This document shows positions 11,769 through 23,683 of a DNA stretch of 64,000 bases, piece after piece. The notes under the pieces are model-generated. The model was not told the origin of the DNA, did not search any database, and was given only the letters and a program-made list of their open reading frames with translations. The stretch covers positions 3,596,001-3,660,000 of the forward strand of contig NC_052121.1 in the NCBI RefSeq assembly GCF_012273895.1, given 5' to 3'. The DNA comes from Zerene cesonia. Taxonomy: Eukaryota > Arthropoda > Insecta > Lepidoptera > Pieridae. Each line of letters starts with the position of its first letter. Within the stretch, counting starts at the first letter, position 1. Both the position numbers and the translations under genes were made by a program.

Positions 11769-12468
11769 TCTATACTAATATTATAAAGAGGAAAACTTTG
11801 TTTGTTTGGTTGTAATGAATAGGCTCAAAAACTACTGGACCGATTTTAAAAATTCTTTCACCATTCGAAAGCTACATTATCCACAAGTAACATAGGCTAT
11901 ATTTTATTTTGGAAAAAAATAGGGTTCCGTAAAATATTTTCGGTTAACTGAAAAAAATCAACCAATGAAGTTACTTATTTTGCGTACGCTGCCTAAACTA
12001 CAAAAGATAGAACCATAAAATGTTAGAATTAATTGTAGATCTTATAAATATCTACAAAAAAGTCCGCGACACACTATACCTATCTATGTCGAGTGAGGCA
12101 CAACAACCAAATTTTTATTTAAAAATCTTGAATTTTTTTTGGATTACATTTCAACGCGTTTATTTTACTCATGCTATTAATCTTTATCAAAATAAATTAT
12201 TTCATCAATAAGTACAGTTTATGTTGATAATATTTGGTCTTTGAATGATTAAAATTGGACGTTTCGTTTTGAAGTTGAGGTGAAATTAAAATATTACGTT
12301 TTCCGCTGCACGGCCCGTTGCGAAGTGGGCGTCGATAAACTGCTTTCGCGTGAAAGAGCATCTTACAAACATCCATATATTCATCCATACCTAAAAACTT
12401 TCACGTTTATAATCTTAGCAGGATCTGGCTGTAGACGTACCACGGGCGAAGCCGGGGCGGACCGCTAG
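11769..12468 (+). mobile_element. Non-autonomous Helitron, 700 bp
   Basis: The element starts with TCTATACTAATATTATAAAG preceded by A and ends with GGCGGACCGCTAG followed by T, as expected for Helitrons (5' TC, 3' CTRR, insertion between A and T). Just inside the end is the GC-rich stretch ACGGGCGAAGCC, a short potential hairpin. The body contains the phrase GGCTCAAAAACTACTGGACC, common in lepidopteran repeats. There is no Rep/helicase ORF, so movement would need an autonomous partner. Two ORFs inside it (63 and 62 codons) have no recognisable motif. Confidence 0.75.
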
Positions 12469-12540
12469 TAAGATATATAAACACACCCTTTATGTGTCTC
12501 TTGTATTATGTAAAGATATTCAGATATTCAACTGGACAGC

Positions 12541-12706
12541 TATATATTATAAAGCTGAAGAGTTTGTTCGTTTGTTTGTTTGTTTGAACGTGCTAATCTC
12601 AGGAACTACTGGTCAGTTTTGAATTCTTTCAGTTTTAGATGGCCTACAATAAAAGTATTGAGGGAGATTTATATGTACCACGGGCGAAGCCGGGGCGGAC
12701 AGTTAG
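12541..12706 (+). mobile_element. Short related Helitron fragment
   Basis: The sequence begins TATATATTATAAAGCTGAAG, has a TTTG-rich microsatellite and AGGAACTACTGGTCAG, and ends TACCACGGGCGAAGCCGGGG then CGGACAGTTAG. The 3' end matches that of the 700 bp Helitron just upstream except that CTAG has become TTAG. The 5' TC is not clear. It is probably a decayed copy that landed close to the first. Confidence 0.6.
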
Positions 12707-15700
12707 TATTTTATAATAAGCACGCAAAAGTCAAAACCTTTGAGAGATTTCGTTAGATCTACTTCTACAAAAAGAAGTGAGATGCTATCAAAAACATCCT
12801 GTAAAAAAACCCAAGTCTCACAGCTCAGTCTCTCTACCGTAAAAAGTTGTGAGATCCATGTAATACCCAGTCGGTTGATCTATTTAGTCTTTACTTAAAG
12901 GACCTTCTGTGTTAAGTAGTTATCATGCCAAAATTAAAAATATTTTACGTATTAAACAAACAGATCGACTTGGCCATCGAAAATCCATCAAAATATGTAA
13001 AAAGTTCATTTAAAATCACACTATTTCTTTCAAACAAAATTATGATAATAAAATAAAATGAAATAAATATTACATTGTGATGAATGTAAAGTTTATTTGA
13101 GAATCTTGCAAAAAAACATGCCCGTATGTAGCTCGGGCTGGCACCTCCTGCGTGTCGTCTCTTGCACCAAACACGATTGAGTTTACATCTTCGTTGACTG
13201 TATGAATAAATAAATCGTGGTACTGAGGTAAGTTCAAGGCAGCGCAGACAGGCGGTTTCGCCTAGAGCGTAACGAGTCATTAGAAGCACATGCTAAACGA
13301 CGAACCAAGCGCGAAGTGTGGCCGCTGATGACCACTCTCTATCGTTCGTTTTACTACGCTTAGGCAATGATAATTTATGATCATCTAGCGGTTTTGACTA
13401 GTTCGTCAGTTCATCTTCACCAGCTTCTGTAGCTGTATCTACAGGATACTTGAATTCCCAACGGTCACTAATATTCCAACTATACGTCCTGCCCATTGCC
13501 ATGTAAGCGTGGCAGCCCTTATCATCAGGCATCCCACGAGCTCCATTGCCGACGACGACATTAAAAAAAAACAGAAATCTATCATGGCATGCAACTTAAA
13601 AGTCTACTTATTTTAATTAAATTCCATTACAAAAGAAGAGGCAAAATTAATATACTTGCAAAAATGTATACTTACTTGATGAAGTTAATATTGTATGGCT
13701 CCGATAGTATATAGTGCATCATCTCTATGGCTCTAGATGTATTGTATCAGCCGAAAATATGGAAAAACATGATGTGAAAAAAACCTATACATATACACTT
13801 CTTTACCTACACGTAGAATTGCAAATCATATCGTCAATCAAAAATTATTATAAATTATAAATAAAAAAATTGGTATAGTAAAAAATAACATTACCTAGGA
13901 ATTTCGAATTACCAATGTGAAGAAAATATTATTATATTTTAACCCTTACGTTGCTAACTGCTTAGGTACTATTAGAATTCATAATTGCAAGATTTATCAA
14001 TAGGATGAATACGAACTAGTTTATTTCATTGAAACCTTAAAACCCCACGGTAATCTCTTGACATCTGCTACAACGGATAAATTCAATGAACCCTATTGTA
14101 TAATATGTAGGTACCTATACGTAGGTAATAATTTGTAACGTCTGTAGCGTAGTTTTTTACGGTTTTTAGCACGCTTTTATGAGCATCATCTGTATGTTTG
14201 TATGTAACCGACTCCTTTAGAGTTGAATTTGACCCACTTTAAACGGATAGATTTAATAACAATTACCAAGGATGTTGGTGACAATACCTTCTACTTATAA
14301 TTTAATGATTTATCTTTTATCCTGGTTAGGATTTCTAAAATTAAACAATTTTCTTACATTTTTTCTGTATGTGCAAGTGAGGCAATTTAGGAATTGATTC
14401 TATAATTTTAAAGCGTGTTTTTAGTTGTTTTATATTTATTATTATCTTCTCAAGAATATTGTCAGTTTCATTCGCAATAAAAAATACATCTAAAAGCATA
14501 CCAAAATTTATACCCATAATATTATAATGATACCTATAATATAAAATATTATACATACCTACTTATTATACAGTTACTGTACATATATACCAAATAATAT
14601 ATACGTATGTATAGTAACGATGTATGAATGAAAGATAGATTTAAAATATCATTTATCTAGATGTTATCTTATTACATTATCGTATACTCGAGTTATCATT
14701 CCAAAGTTATTTGCTCTCCCGTCGAGATAATATCGCCCCAGGAGAGTAATGCACTTGCTTATGAACACATGTGGTTCAAAAAGATAAACAAACTAACATA
14801 GTATTATAATATTTAGCCATCCACGGTCCATTTCGTTAATTACATTACCTAGACTGAATTGAAAATCAAAATAGAACTTATTTCATACACAGAATGATGT
14901 GAATAGCCCACTTCTATAGATTTACTCGTAATTGATATATCCATTTAATTAAATTTTTTAAAGTTTATATATCGCCGTGTCTTGATACGTCGAGTAGCTG
15001 AAGTAATAATGTGGCATCACTTGTGCGGTTCTCAGCTAAGAAGTAGTTATATAATAACTACTTATTAATTATTGATATTATAATAGTTAGGGTTTACATT
15101 TATTATATCAATTTATGTAACTAATAAATAGTATCACCTATAATATATATAACTTTGTCTTTCTTTAGGGTTGAATTTTTATTATTTCGTAATTAATAAC
15201 CTTTTCAAATTTATCTTAACATTTTACAGGTGACATTTTTATACTATTGTTTATATGTATACAACTAGCTATCGCACGCGTTAAATTCGGAGTAATTTAA
15301 TGGATGGTATTATACCAATAAGCCATCCTATTCAATCACTAACAAAAAAAAAAACCATCAAAATCTGTTACGTAATTTTAAAGATCTAAGCATTCAGACA
15401 CATAGACGGCTGAAAGCGACTTTTTTTATGCCTATGCACTCACTCATCACTGCATAATGCGGCGGCGTTGGATAAGTTTAAAAAAATCGGCCCCAAACAA
15501 TAAATGTCACCTATCAACCCTTAAATTATATATAATTAAATGCAAAAAAACTGCGACATACAACTGCTCTAAAAACGAACACGTCAACACGATTTCCCAA
15601 TAAGCATTATGGGTTGATAAAAAATATATAGACAAGTTTCCTTGTAAAAAATGGATGGTGTAATTCGATTAATCATAATTTTATAACGTATGCATTTTGT

Positions 15701-15987
15701 ATGAATCATGACGTAGGTACTCAATATACCGTATATTGCGTCATTCGTAGGTGGAATTATATTCGAAAATCGCGCCAAAAAACTGTTCTTTCCATATACA
15801 TTCTATTATTAGGGACAAGGATAGTCAAACATGTGGAGGTAAATAAAACGCAGTACTGCTTAATACGTTATGAATATAATATTATAAAATATTTTCAGCC
15901 TATCGGAACATAATCTTAGGGTATCTACCGATATTTACATAAACCAAAGGCGGAATGGGCACCGCGTGGCCGCGTGGCGCATGGCGT
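12707..15987. other. Intergenic DNA with a SINE-like fragment
   Basis: No gene was recognised. Bases 13486-13556 on the minus strand (CGGCAATGGAGCTCGTGGGA onward) resemble the SINE-like block at 8620-8690. A short minus-strand reading frame through 13400-13560 has a protein-like look but overlaps this repeat and has no exon boundaries. Bases 13120-13290 are GC-richer than average without an identifiable function. The rest is AT-rich with no supported feature. Confidence 0.5.
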
Positions 15988-18900
15988 TCAGTCGTGGTCG
16001 GGCGGCGGGAAGCCGCGCGCCGACAGCGGGTCGGGCGCGGGCGACGCGTGCGGCGCGGGCGACGCGGCGGGCGACGCGGCCGGCGACGCGCTGCCCAGCG
16101 GCGACGGCAGCGTCGCGTACACCGTCAGCCGCGGCGGCTGGTACGACGGCGCGTACGAGTCGCTGCGCGGGTTGTAGAACGGCGAGTCGTCCGCGCAGCA
16201 GTCCAGGTTGGGCGAGTACGGCGTCACCGCGCCGCACGACGGCGCGTCGTCGCTCGGCCGGTACGCGGGCGCGACCGGCGCGTACACCGTGCGCCGCGGC
16301 GGTTCCGCCTCCGGCTTGTGGTGCGACGACGGCGCGTACGCGTCCGACCACCGCGCCTTGCTCGGCGTGAAGTCCCCCTTCACATACAGTTGGATAGGCC
16401 GCCGGAAACCCTTGCTGGCATGCTGCGGCACCCCCAGGATGCAACACTTGCTGAAACCCACCTCAGGCGACAGAAGATACTCTCTGAATTTGTTCGGGAA
16501 CAACTCAATTGAATTGAAGTTTTCGTAAATGGTCGGCTGAAACAAGATATTTTTTTTTTATTTTAGAAACTTAGATGATTTTGCTATCATTTTCAATTTA
16601 AACATAAAGATCAGCAAAAAAAAATAGAGATCTAAAAATTAATTGAGTCATGTGAATAGCGATATATATATATCCAAGCAAATCCATTAAAAGCTATTTA
16701 CCGTTAAACGCTTCTTTTTCTTATAGCTAGCCCAGTTCTGCGCTTCAAGCACGAGTTTCCCGCCTGGGCGCAGGTCATTGAACATACGGCGGAAAGCGCG
16801 CTTCAAGCCCGCGTCGCCCCAGTTCAGATGCAGCCACTTGGTGGTCGACAGGCAGAGGATTAGGTCGAACTGTGGACTCTCCATGCCGGAGCCCACTGCT
16901 ACGTCTTCACGAGGCACATAGTTGCCCTGAAAATAATATTTATTAATTTCTTCCATCAACATTTTAAGGAAGCGCATTTTAAAAAGAAAGGGAAAGTTAC
17001 CATTCTGTATATGAATTATTCAATAAAATGAACTACTTCAAATTCATATTTTATATTCTAGTAATAATAAATTGGTATTTTTATATCCATTCCGTCCGTC
17101 CGTTATATAATATTCTGATATAAATACTTATATCAGAATATTATATAACGGACATACGTCCAGAAGAAATAATTCGAAAAACATGGAAAAAATGAAAAAT
17201 CATCTCATTATTAATACTAGAACAAAATACAAACTTTTATATAAAGCACATATAAATACAAAAACTTATACTACGAATTGTTAGATCTTTTAAACGATTA
17301 GACCTCGAGTCAATAGTATAGTCTGTATCACCCCAGAATCTCCAAAACCTAACAAAAAAATGATGAAATTTTTTCTAATAAGTAAAAAGCAATGTCCACA
17401 AATATTCTTATTAGTTACCTGTTTGAATGTAACATTATACGGAAATAATGGTTGTGATGTATCAGCTGCCTGCGCGTCTCCAATTGGACCAAAGAGCATT
17501 GACATGGACATTGGGAAGAAGCACTGCACCTCAGGTTTATGGACCGCCTTCCGGTTCTTGCGCGGTTTCTTCAATTTCCGCCCTGTTAACGCTTTCTTAT
17601 CATCCTCTTTATCTAACTTCTGATCAGATCCGATACATTCGTCGCACTTCTCCTCTTTACACTTATCACAGTCTTTCTTTTCTTCACCAGCTTCCGATTT
17701 CTTCTCATCGTCGCCTTTCGCTGTTTCCGAAGGTACAGGCACAAATGATTGTAGATTTTTCCGTGCCCGGCCTGAAATCAATAAAAAATTGTTATTATGG
17801 CTTAACTTTTCTCTCAAATATAATAATCCACAGCACATTCCAAGTACGCATATACCACAGATTGTTTTCATTTATGAAACAAATCATTATAGTGAAAAAT
17901 TTTTTTTTTTTGTGGAAAATTTAAATATCCTGATCATGTAATAAAAAATCCAAATGAAATATCCCTAACTATAACAAACCCATTAAATCTTCTGTTACTA
18001 ATCAATTTCAAAGATTGAACACCGATTTGCCTTAAAGTCATTTTGCTTCTAAATGTTCATTTTAATTTTATTACATATTATATTATGATATGATTTTTAC
18101 TGATTATTGTATGACACAAAAATAAATATTTCTAATAACAACATATAACTTACCAATAAGAACAGGATCAATATCAATTCCAACCACAGATCTTGCTCCC
18201 AGTGTCCGAGCAACTGCTACAGAAATGTGTCCAACATTACAACCAATATCTAAGACATCTTTATTTTGGAACAAATGCCGATGCATTTCAAAGACTTGCA
18301 GACGTATATCCATCATTGCATTTAAATTGCGGTATCCATAATATCTGAAAAATAATATACAATAAAAAACTGACATTGTAAAATAGACTTTATTGTGTTA
18401 CATGGCCCATAGACGTAATCTAGATAACTGGATCAATTTTGTTTTGCAAAGACTTATTGCAGTTAAGGTTTATATTTTTGTAATTAATTGTATTACACAT
18501 TACATCATATTAAAATTTTTGAATTAAACAACAACATGCAAGAGAAAGTTGCTCAATGTAGTTGACTACAATGAGAATAATTGAAAGTATGAACTCAACT
18601 ACACTTCTGAGGTATGGACAGACACCACTAGTTCAATCCACTGCTTTAAATTAAGACAATTATTTTTAATGACATGTAAATTGGTACAAATATGCATATG
18701 AAAATCATGTGAGAACTATAAATACCTATTGGACTGTAGTTAATAGCTAATGAAATATTAATTAAGTCTTTAATATGCAAACGCTATTTATTTTTAAATA
18801 TGCTTATTATGATTCAATGATTAAATATTTTTATAAATATTATATCAACCATTCATAGCACAAGGGATATTTCCAATTATTAAAATGTAAAGTAATATGC

Positions 18901-20461
18901 TAACTACCAAATTAAATAAAAAATTTAAGCTGATGGATATATCTAAAAAGAGATTTCTAAAATAGCTAAATATAAATCATATCAGAGAATGGTTAGTTAT
19001 TTATGTCATTATTCATTAAGGTTTTGATGATTTTTATTATGTACTTGAATATTAAAAAATTATTGGACATCTTAAATTTATATTCATTCTCACACACATA
19101 GGTCACTCATCAATAGCAACAATAATGTTCAAACATTGGACATATGCACATTGATTCAATCTATGTTACTAGGATATGAAGACAGTATGATCTACATATT
19201 TCAAGCTTTAATTGTTCTCTGATAGAGTAATTGACATAAAATAAATGTAAACAAGGAGTGACCCAAATACAAATATATTTACTGTGAGGAAATTATATTG
19301 AAAAAACTAAAATACTGTAATGGAAGTCAGACAATTTTTCAACAGACTATACACTATTGAAATTTTGAGAAAGGATAGCATAATGTTATTAAATAATAAC
19401 CAAATGTTAACGCACCTATCATAGTTTCCATACTGATATCGTGAATTTTTGGGGTGGAAAGTTGGCAGCTTCTGCTCTCCTTCCGATAGGCTCTTCAACT
19501 TGGTCCTATGTGGAGAAGCTGGACGCTCTTGAGTTGCAGTTCTTTGTTGAGGCCTTGCCCTCATCCAGGCACCAGGCTGAGGCACAACTGGGCTAACAAT
19601 TTTATCCAATGATTCCATCCGTCGCAACTTTTTGGCATCCTTTCCCTTTTGGGAACTATTATCACTATCACTACAAGAGCGTTTGCGCGATTTCGACGTC
19701 GATGGCTCTGGAGGAGGGGGTTCTTTGATAGTTTGCTCCTGTTCCTCAACTGGTGTTTCAACTGGTGGAGGTATTGACTCTGTTGTGCGACGCCTTACTC
19801 TTGGCTTCTTTCGGGGTGTCTTTTTACGCTGTTGCATTTCAAGTCTCTTTTCATACTCCTCATTATCCAAAGGTTCCATGAGATTTAAAGGATCTCGTAT
19901 ATTTGGTGGAATAATAACATCTATCTTTGCCTTATGCCTTGGTGGTGTTGGCAATGGGGATGATTCAGGTGTGACTGCATTCATTGCTCTGTTAACATCC
20001 TCATCTTGAAGGCTATTAAGATTTAAAGGGTCTGATATGTTTCCTCCAAGCAAAAACTTTGTAGGTGGAATGAAGGCTTCTTTACGGGGCCTCTTATATG
20101 GTAGGAAAAATTTTGAGATAGATGGAAATGTTTGTGCTCGTTTTTTAGTCTGTTTAAATTTTGTGCCTGTATGGTGAACTCTGCGTATAGTACTTCTTTC
20201 CGGGTTTTCCTTCGCAGCTACGTGACCCTTTTTTCCATGACGAAATTTCTTTTTTACTTTTTTCGTATTACTACCGCCGAGCGTATCTTCTTCCTTAGAT
20301 GAATTTGCATCGCTAGCCGTAACATTGTTCGACGTGTCTACTTGAGATATATCAGAATTATCAACATCTTTATTCTCCAAATTAGAAACACTATCCTCTA
20401 ATACGTTTTTATTTTCACTTGTGCTTTCACTTAAATTTAAATCCTGTCCAGGACTACCCAT
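15988..20461 (-). CDS. MEPCE: 7SK snRNA methylphosphate capping enzyme (MePCE/Bin3), five exons
   Basis: Exons: 19416-20461, 18154-18344, 17419-17771, 16702-16926, 15988-16536. They total 2364 nt, giving 787 aa, and all phases agree. Family members use SAM to methylate the gamma-phosphate of 7SK RNA and stabilise the 7SK snRNP, which holds P-TEFb inactive in the nucleus. The N-terminal half is basic and disordered, but carries the conserved block FLLGGNISDPLNLNSL followed by TPESSPLP. The methyltransferase begins YQYGNYDRYYGYRN across the exon 1/2 junction (to about residue 355). The SAM motif LDIGCNVGH is at 380-388 and GIDID at 404-408. A charged, Lys/Glu/Cys-rich insert (about 424-485) follows. 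CLSTTKWLHLNWGD is at 555-568, LRPGGKLVLEAQNW in exon 4, and SKGFRRPIQLYVKG at 646-659. Beyond that lies a Pro/Ala/Tyr-rich tail of about 120 residues from a GC-rich exon. The start ATG is the first in frame. Confidence 0.95.
17098..17153. repeat. Perfect 26 bp inverted repeat in MEPCE intron 3
   Basis: Left arm 17098-17123 (GTCCGTTATATAATATTCTG and on) and right arm 17128-17153 are exact reverse complements separated by the 4-base loop ATAC. It would form a long hairpin in DNA or pre-mRNA. It lies well inside the intron between exons 3 and 4. Confidence 0.9.
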
Positions 20462-21716
20462 CGCGCATTAAATAATACAATGGAGATTACATATTAAAAC
20501 AACAATACACTTAAAATCAAATTTACCGCCACGACGATTCTTGCAAAATGTACAAGGACATCCGTCAATAGCGATAAACAGGTCTTTTGTACTTGTCTTT
20601 AAAGATTTAGATTTTGCGCAAACAGTAATATTTAAAACATCACAACACCTAAGCTTTTCTTATGATGTGCTTGAAAATCCACACAATAAACAAATGCTAC
20701 ACACTTTAAATTACACACCGCACGACACACATCGGTGTGGAAATAGCAATTTGACATTTTTTAATTCGGTGATGCCAGTTTATACCACGGGGCACTGATA
20801 CTCATTTTTAATCAACATAGAACAGATAATGAAAAACATTATAACATACGTAAATAACATACGTAAGTATGAATTTAACATTAAATGAAAACATAATGTT
20901 TATAACGTTTTTAATTTGTGAGAAAATCTCTTTAAGTGGAAAATGGTTATTAAATTCATAATAACAATATTATGCTTATGTTAGGTATACAATTTTCTAA
21001 AATCGAAAAAGTCTTTAAAATATAGTATACAGTTTATTAAATGAAAAAGTTCAATAATATTTTGTATTGTTTTAAAATGAGATACTACAAAATTACACAA
21101 ACGTTTCTACGAGTAGGTATTTTATTATTAACATTGCAGCATATTACACAATAAACATCTTTCCGAATTACACTTACTTAATAACAATTTAATAAAAACT
21201 ACCGTAACTAACTAAACTAACTTTGACAGTTGGTGGTTGATAAAATCGATTCAATGTAATACCAAAAGTCTTGTATTCATGCAGGGAACATTTTAAAAAC
21301 GTAGAATGTAACATCAAATAATAAAATTCGAATTTTGAAATGGCCGTTTACTGTTTTGCCGAATAAACGAAGCGTTGTTATTCGTTAAATTGTGTTTTAT
21401 GCATTTAATGTTGTTTTTATAAGATTTCAAGGTATTTATGTTCCTATGTAGTGGAGATTTAGTAGATAGTGTGAATGTAAATTTAAAATGAGCAGTTCTA
21501 AACACTAAAATTTGCGTTTGTCCTGTATTAGAAATATTTCTGTTAACAACTCAATAATATATTTTTATGTAATGTAACATAAAACAGTGTATAAGTTAAT
21601 TAATCAGTTTCACAGTGACTATTTAATCTTCCGATACTCATATTTTTAATTATAGTTGCTATAAGCTGATAATTATTCACAGTAGAATCATCTGCAGTCT
21701 TCACTAATTGTTTCAG
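20462..21716. promoter_or_regulatory. Shared upstream region of divergent MEPCE and kinesin-14 genes
   Basis: The two start codons point away from each other with 1255 bp between them, so both promoters and 5' UTRs must lie here unless a UTR exon extends further. TTGTTTCAG ends at 21716, directly before the kinesin ATG, and looks like a splice acceptor, implying a non-coding first exon upstream. I see no clear TATA box for either gene. Confidence 0.5.
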
Positions 21717-23606
21717 ATGTCTCGTATACCCAAATTGCCAACTACGAAAGAAAATAGGCCTGGCTTATTAAATGTTAGAAATAATGTTGTGACGAGAACT
21801 ATTGGTAATGGCCTAAGTGACAATGATAAGAAGAATTTAATTTTAAACCATACTAAGCCAATGAAAGCTTCGACGACATCCACCGTTGCGGCCCCGCGGG
21901 TGAAGAGAGCTGCGACTGCTCCAACTTCAGTCTCAGTTCCTCCGAAACTAAACAAAGTTGAGAAAAAAGTAACTGCTGCAGTAAGAATTCCACCATATGA
22001 TTATAAGGCGCGATTTAATGATTTAGTTGAAAAACACAAAGTAATGAAAACTGAACTGAGTGATTTAAAAGATAAGCATATAGAAGTATCTGATGAATAT
22101 GAGAAGATTAAAGAAATATATGAAAGTAGTAGTAGTGAAAGCGCCATGTTGAAAGAGAAACTGTTGAAGAGTATGAACGACTTGAGAGAAAAATCTAATG
22201 AATATAATAGTATAAAACTTGATTATGAAATTCAAAAACGAGAAGTTGAAGATCTTCATAATAAAACAAAAATATTGGAAGATGTTACAAACAGTTTAAA
22301 AGTAAAATCTGCAGAATATGATAAATTAAAACTAGAATATGAAGATTTAATTAGAAGACACAAAAGTCTTCAGGAGGAAACTGAAGCATTACGAGTTCTC
22401 ACAGAACAGTTGAAAAAAGTATCAGCTGAATATGATAAACTCAAGGAAGATCACAAAATAGCCATTGAAACTATTAACAATACAAAAAATGACAAGGAAG
22501 CGCTACAAAATATTTTGGATACTATGTACAGAGACCAGAGAATCTTAAGGAACACTGTGCAAGATCTCAAAGGTAACATAAGAGTCTACTGTCGAGTTCG
22601 GCCACCATTAGAGTCTGAAAGAAACAAACCATTATACAACTTGAATGTGCTTGATGCTTGTTCTATTGAAGTTGAAAAAATTGAATTACTAAATTCAGCA
22701 AGAAAAGGAAAATCCCAACATTCCTTTAGTTTTGATGGTATTTTTACACCACATTCATCCCAGGAAGATGTTTTTGCTGAAGTTGCTCCTATGGTCCAGT
22801 CAGCTTTAGATGGATACAATGTGTGTATTTTTGCATATGGACAGACAGGGTCAGGTAAAACATATACCATGGAAGGTAGTTGTGGGGCAGAGAAATATGG
22901 TATAATACCACGAGCAATAAACATGATTTTTAACTGTATGGAGGACCTTAAGAGAATGGGTTGGGAATTAACAATCAAAGCATCATTCTTGGAAATTTAC
23001 AATGAGATCATCTATGACCTCTTAAACTCAAGTAAAGAACAGGAGAGTCATGATATTAAAATGGTCAACTCAAAAGGGACAGATGTCTATGTTTCCAACT
23101 TGCAAGAAGAAGAAGTTAAGAGCTCTCATGACTTCATCAGGCTGTTAATTTTTGCACAACGTAACAGACAAACGGCAGCAACAATAAACAACGAAAGAAG
23201 TTCCAGATCCCATTCTGTGGCCCAGATCAAAATATCTGCCATTAATGATAAACGTAAAGAAAAGTTTACCAGCAACTTGAATCTAGTAGATCTGGCTGGA
23301 TCTGAAAGTGGCAAGACAACTCAAAGGATGGATGAGACAAAACACATAAACAGATCACTCTCAGAGCTTTCCAAAGTGATTCTATCATTGCAAACCAACC
23401 AATCTCATATACCATACCGGAATTCAAAGCTAACTCATCTCCTTATGCCCAGCTTGGGTGGAAATTCAAAAACTCTCATGTTGGTAAACATTAATCAATT
23501 CGATGAGAGTTTCAACGAGACTCTTAACTCCTTAAGATTCGCTACCAAGGTTAACAGCTGTAGAACGGTTAAAGCCAAAAAGAATTTAACTATGGTTGAC
23601 CTATAA
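21717..23606 (+). CDS. ncd: Kinesin-14 (Ncd-type) minus-end-directed motor
   Basis: The protein has 629 aa in one uninterrupted coding exon. The first in-frame ATG is at 21717; an upstream in-frame TTG belongs to the splice acceptor. Kinesin-14 proteins cross-link and slide spindle microtubules toward minus ends. The N-terminal 90 residues are basic and Ser/Thr/Pro-rich (MSRIPKLPTTKENRPG), fitting a second microtubule-binding tail. About 90-275 is heptad-rich, charged coiled coil. The neck and motor are C-terminal, the hallmark of this class: LKGNIRVYCRVRPPLE begins near 284. The P-loop GQTGSGKT is at 375-382, switch I SSRSH at 495-499, switch II LVDLAGSE at 523-530, and the microtubule-binding segment HIPYRNSKLTHLL follows. 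Length is close to Drosophila Ncd (about 700 aa). AATAAA at 23678-23683 is a likely polyadenylation signal. Absence of coding introns is unusual for a gene of this size beside multi-exon neighbours. Confidence 0.95.
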   Translation: MSRIPKLPTTKENRPGLLNVRNNVVTRTIGNGLSDNDKKNLILNHTKPMKASTTSTVAAPRVKRAATAPTSVSVPPKLNKVEKKVTAAVRIPPYDYKARFNDLVEKHKVMKTELSDLKDKHIEVSDEYEKIKEIYESSSSESAMLKEKLLKSMNDLREKSNEYNSIKLDYEIQKREVEDLHNKTKILEDVTNSLKVKSAEYDKLKLEYEDLIRRHKSLQEETEALRVLTEQLKKVSAEYDKLKEDHKIAIETINNTKNDKEALQNILDTMYRDQRILRNTVQDLKGNIRVYCRVRPPLESERNKPLYNLNVLDACSIEVEKIELLNSARKGKSQHSFSFDGIFTPHSSQEDVFAEVAPMVQSALDGYNVCIFAYGQTGSGKTYTMEGSCGAEKYGIIPRAINMIFNCMEDLKRMGWELTIKASFLEIYNEIIYDLLNSSKEQESHDIKMVNSKGTDVYVSNLQEEEVKSSHDFIRLLIFAQRNRQTAATINNERSSRSHSVAQIKISAINDKRKEKFTSNLNLVDLAGSESGKTTQRMDETKHINRSLSELSKVILSLQTNQSHIPYRNSKLTHLLMPSLGGNSKTLMLVNINQFDESFNETLNSLRFATKVNSCRTVKAKKNLTMVDL

Positions 23607-23677
23607 TTGACAACAATTATAATTTCACACATGTATTTACGTTTGACTTTAATTTATATTACTTATTAGCATAATTC

Positions 23678-23683
23678 AATAAA
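23678..23683 (+). terminator. Polyadenylation signal of kinesin-14
   Basis: Canonical AATAAA 72 bases after the kinesin stop codon, followed by an AT-rich stretch. Confidence 0.6.

Noticed and set aside
12560..12590. TTTG microsatellite
   Set aside because: It is an ordinary part of the Helitron body and not independently informative.
13400..13560. Minus-strand reading frame with a protein-like peptide (MAMGRTYSWNISDRWEFKYP)
   Set aside because: It overlaps a SINE-like repeat shared with 8620-8690, has no clear exon boundaries, and matches no family I know.
15935..16528. Several long ORFs of 67-185 codons on both strands across the GC-rich block
   Set aside because: Only the minus-strand frame ending at 15988 continues the MePCE domain and has a proper splice acceptor. 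The others are shadows caused by scarcity of stop codons in GC-rich DNA.
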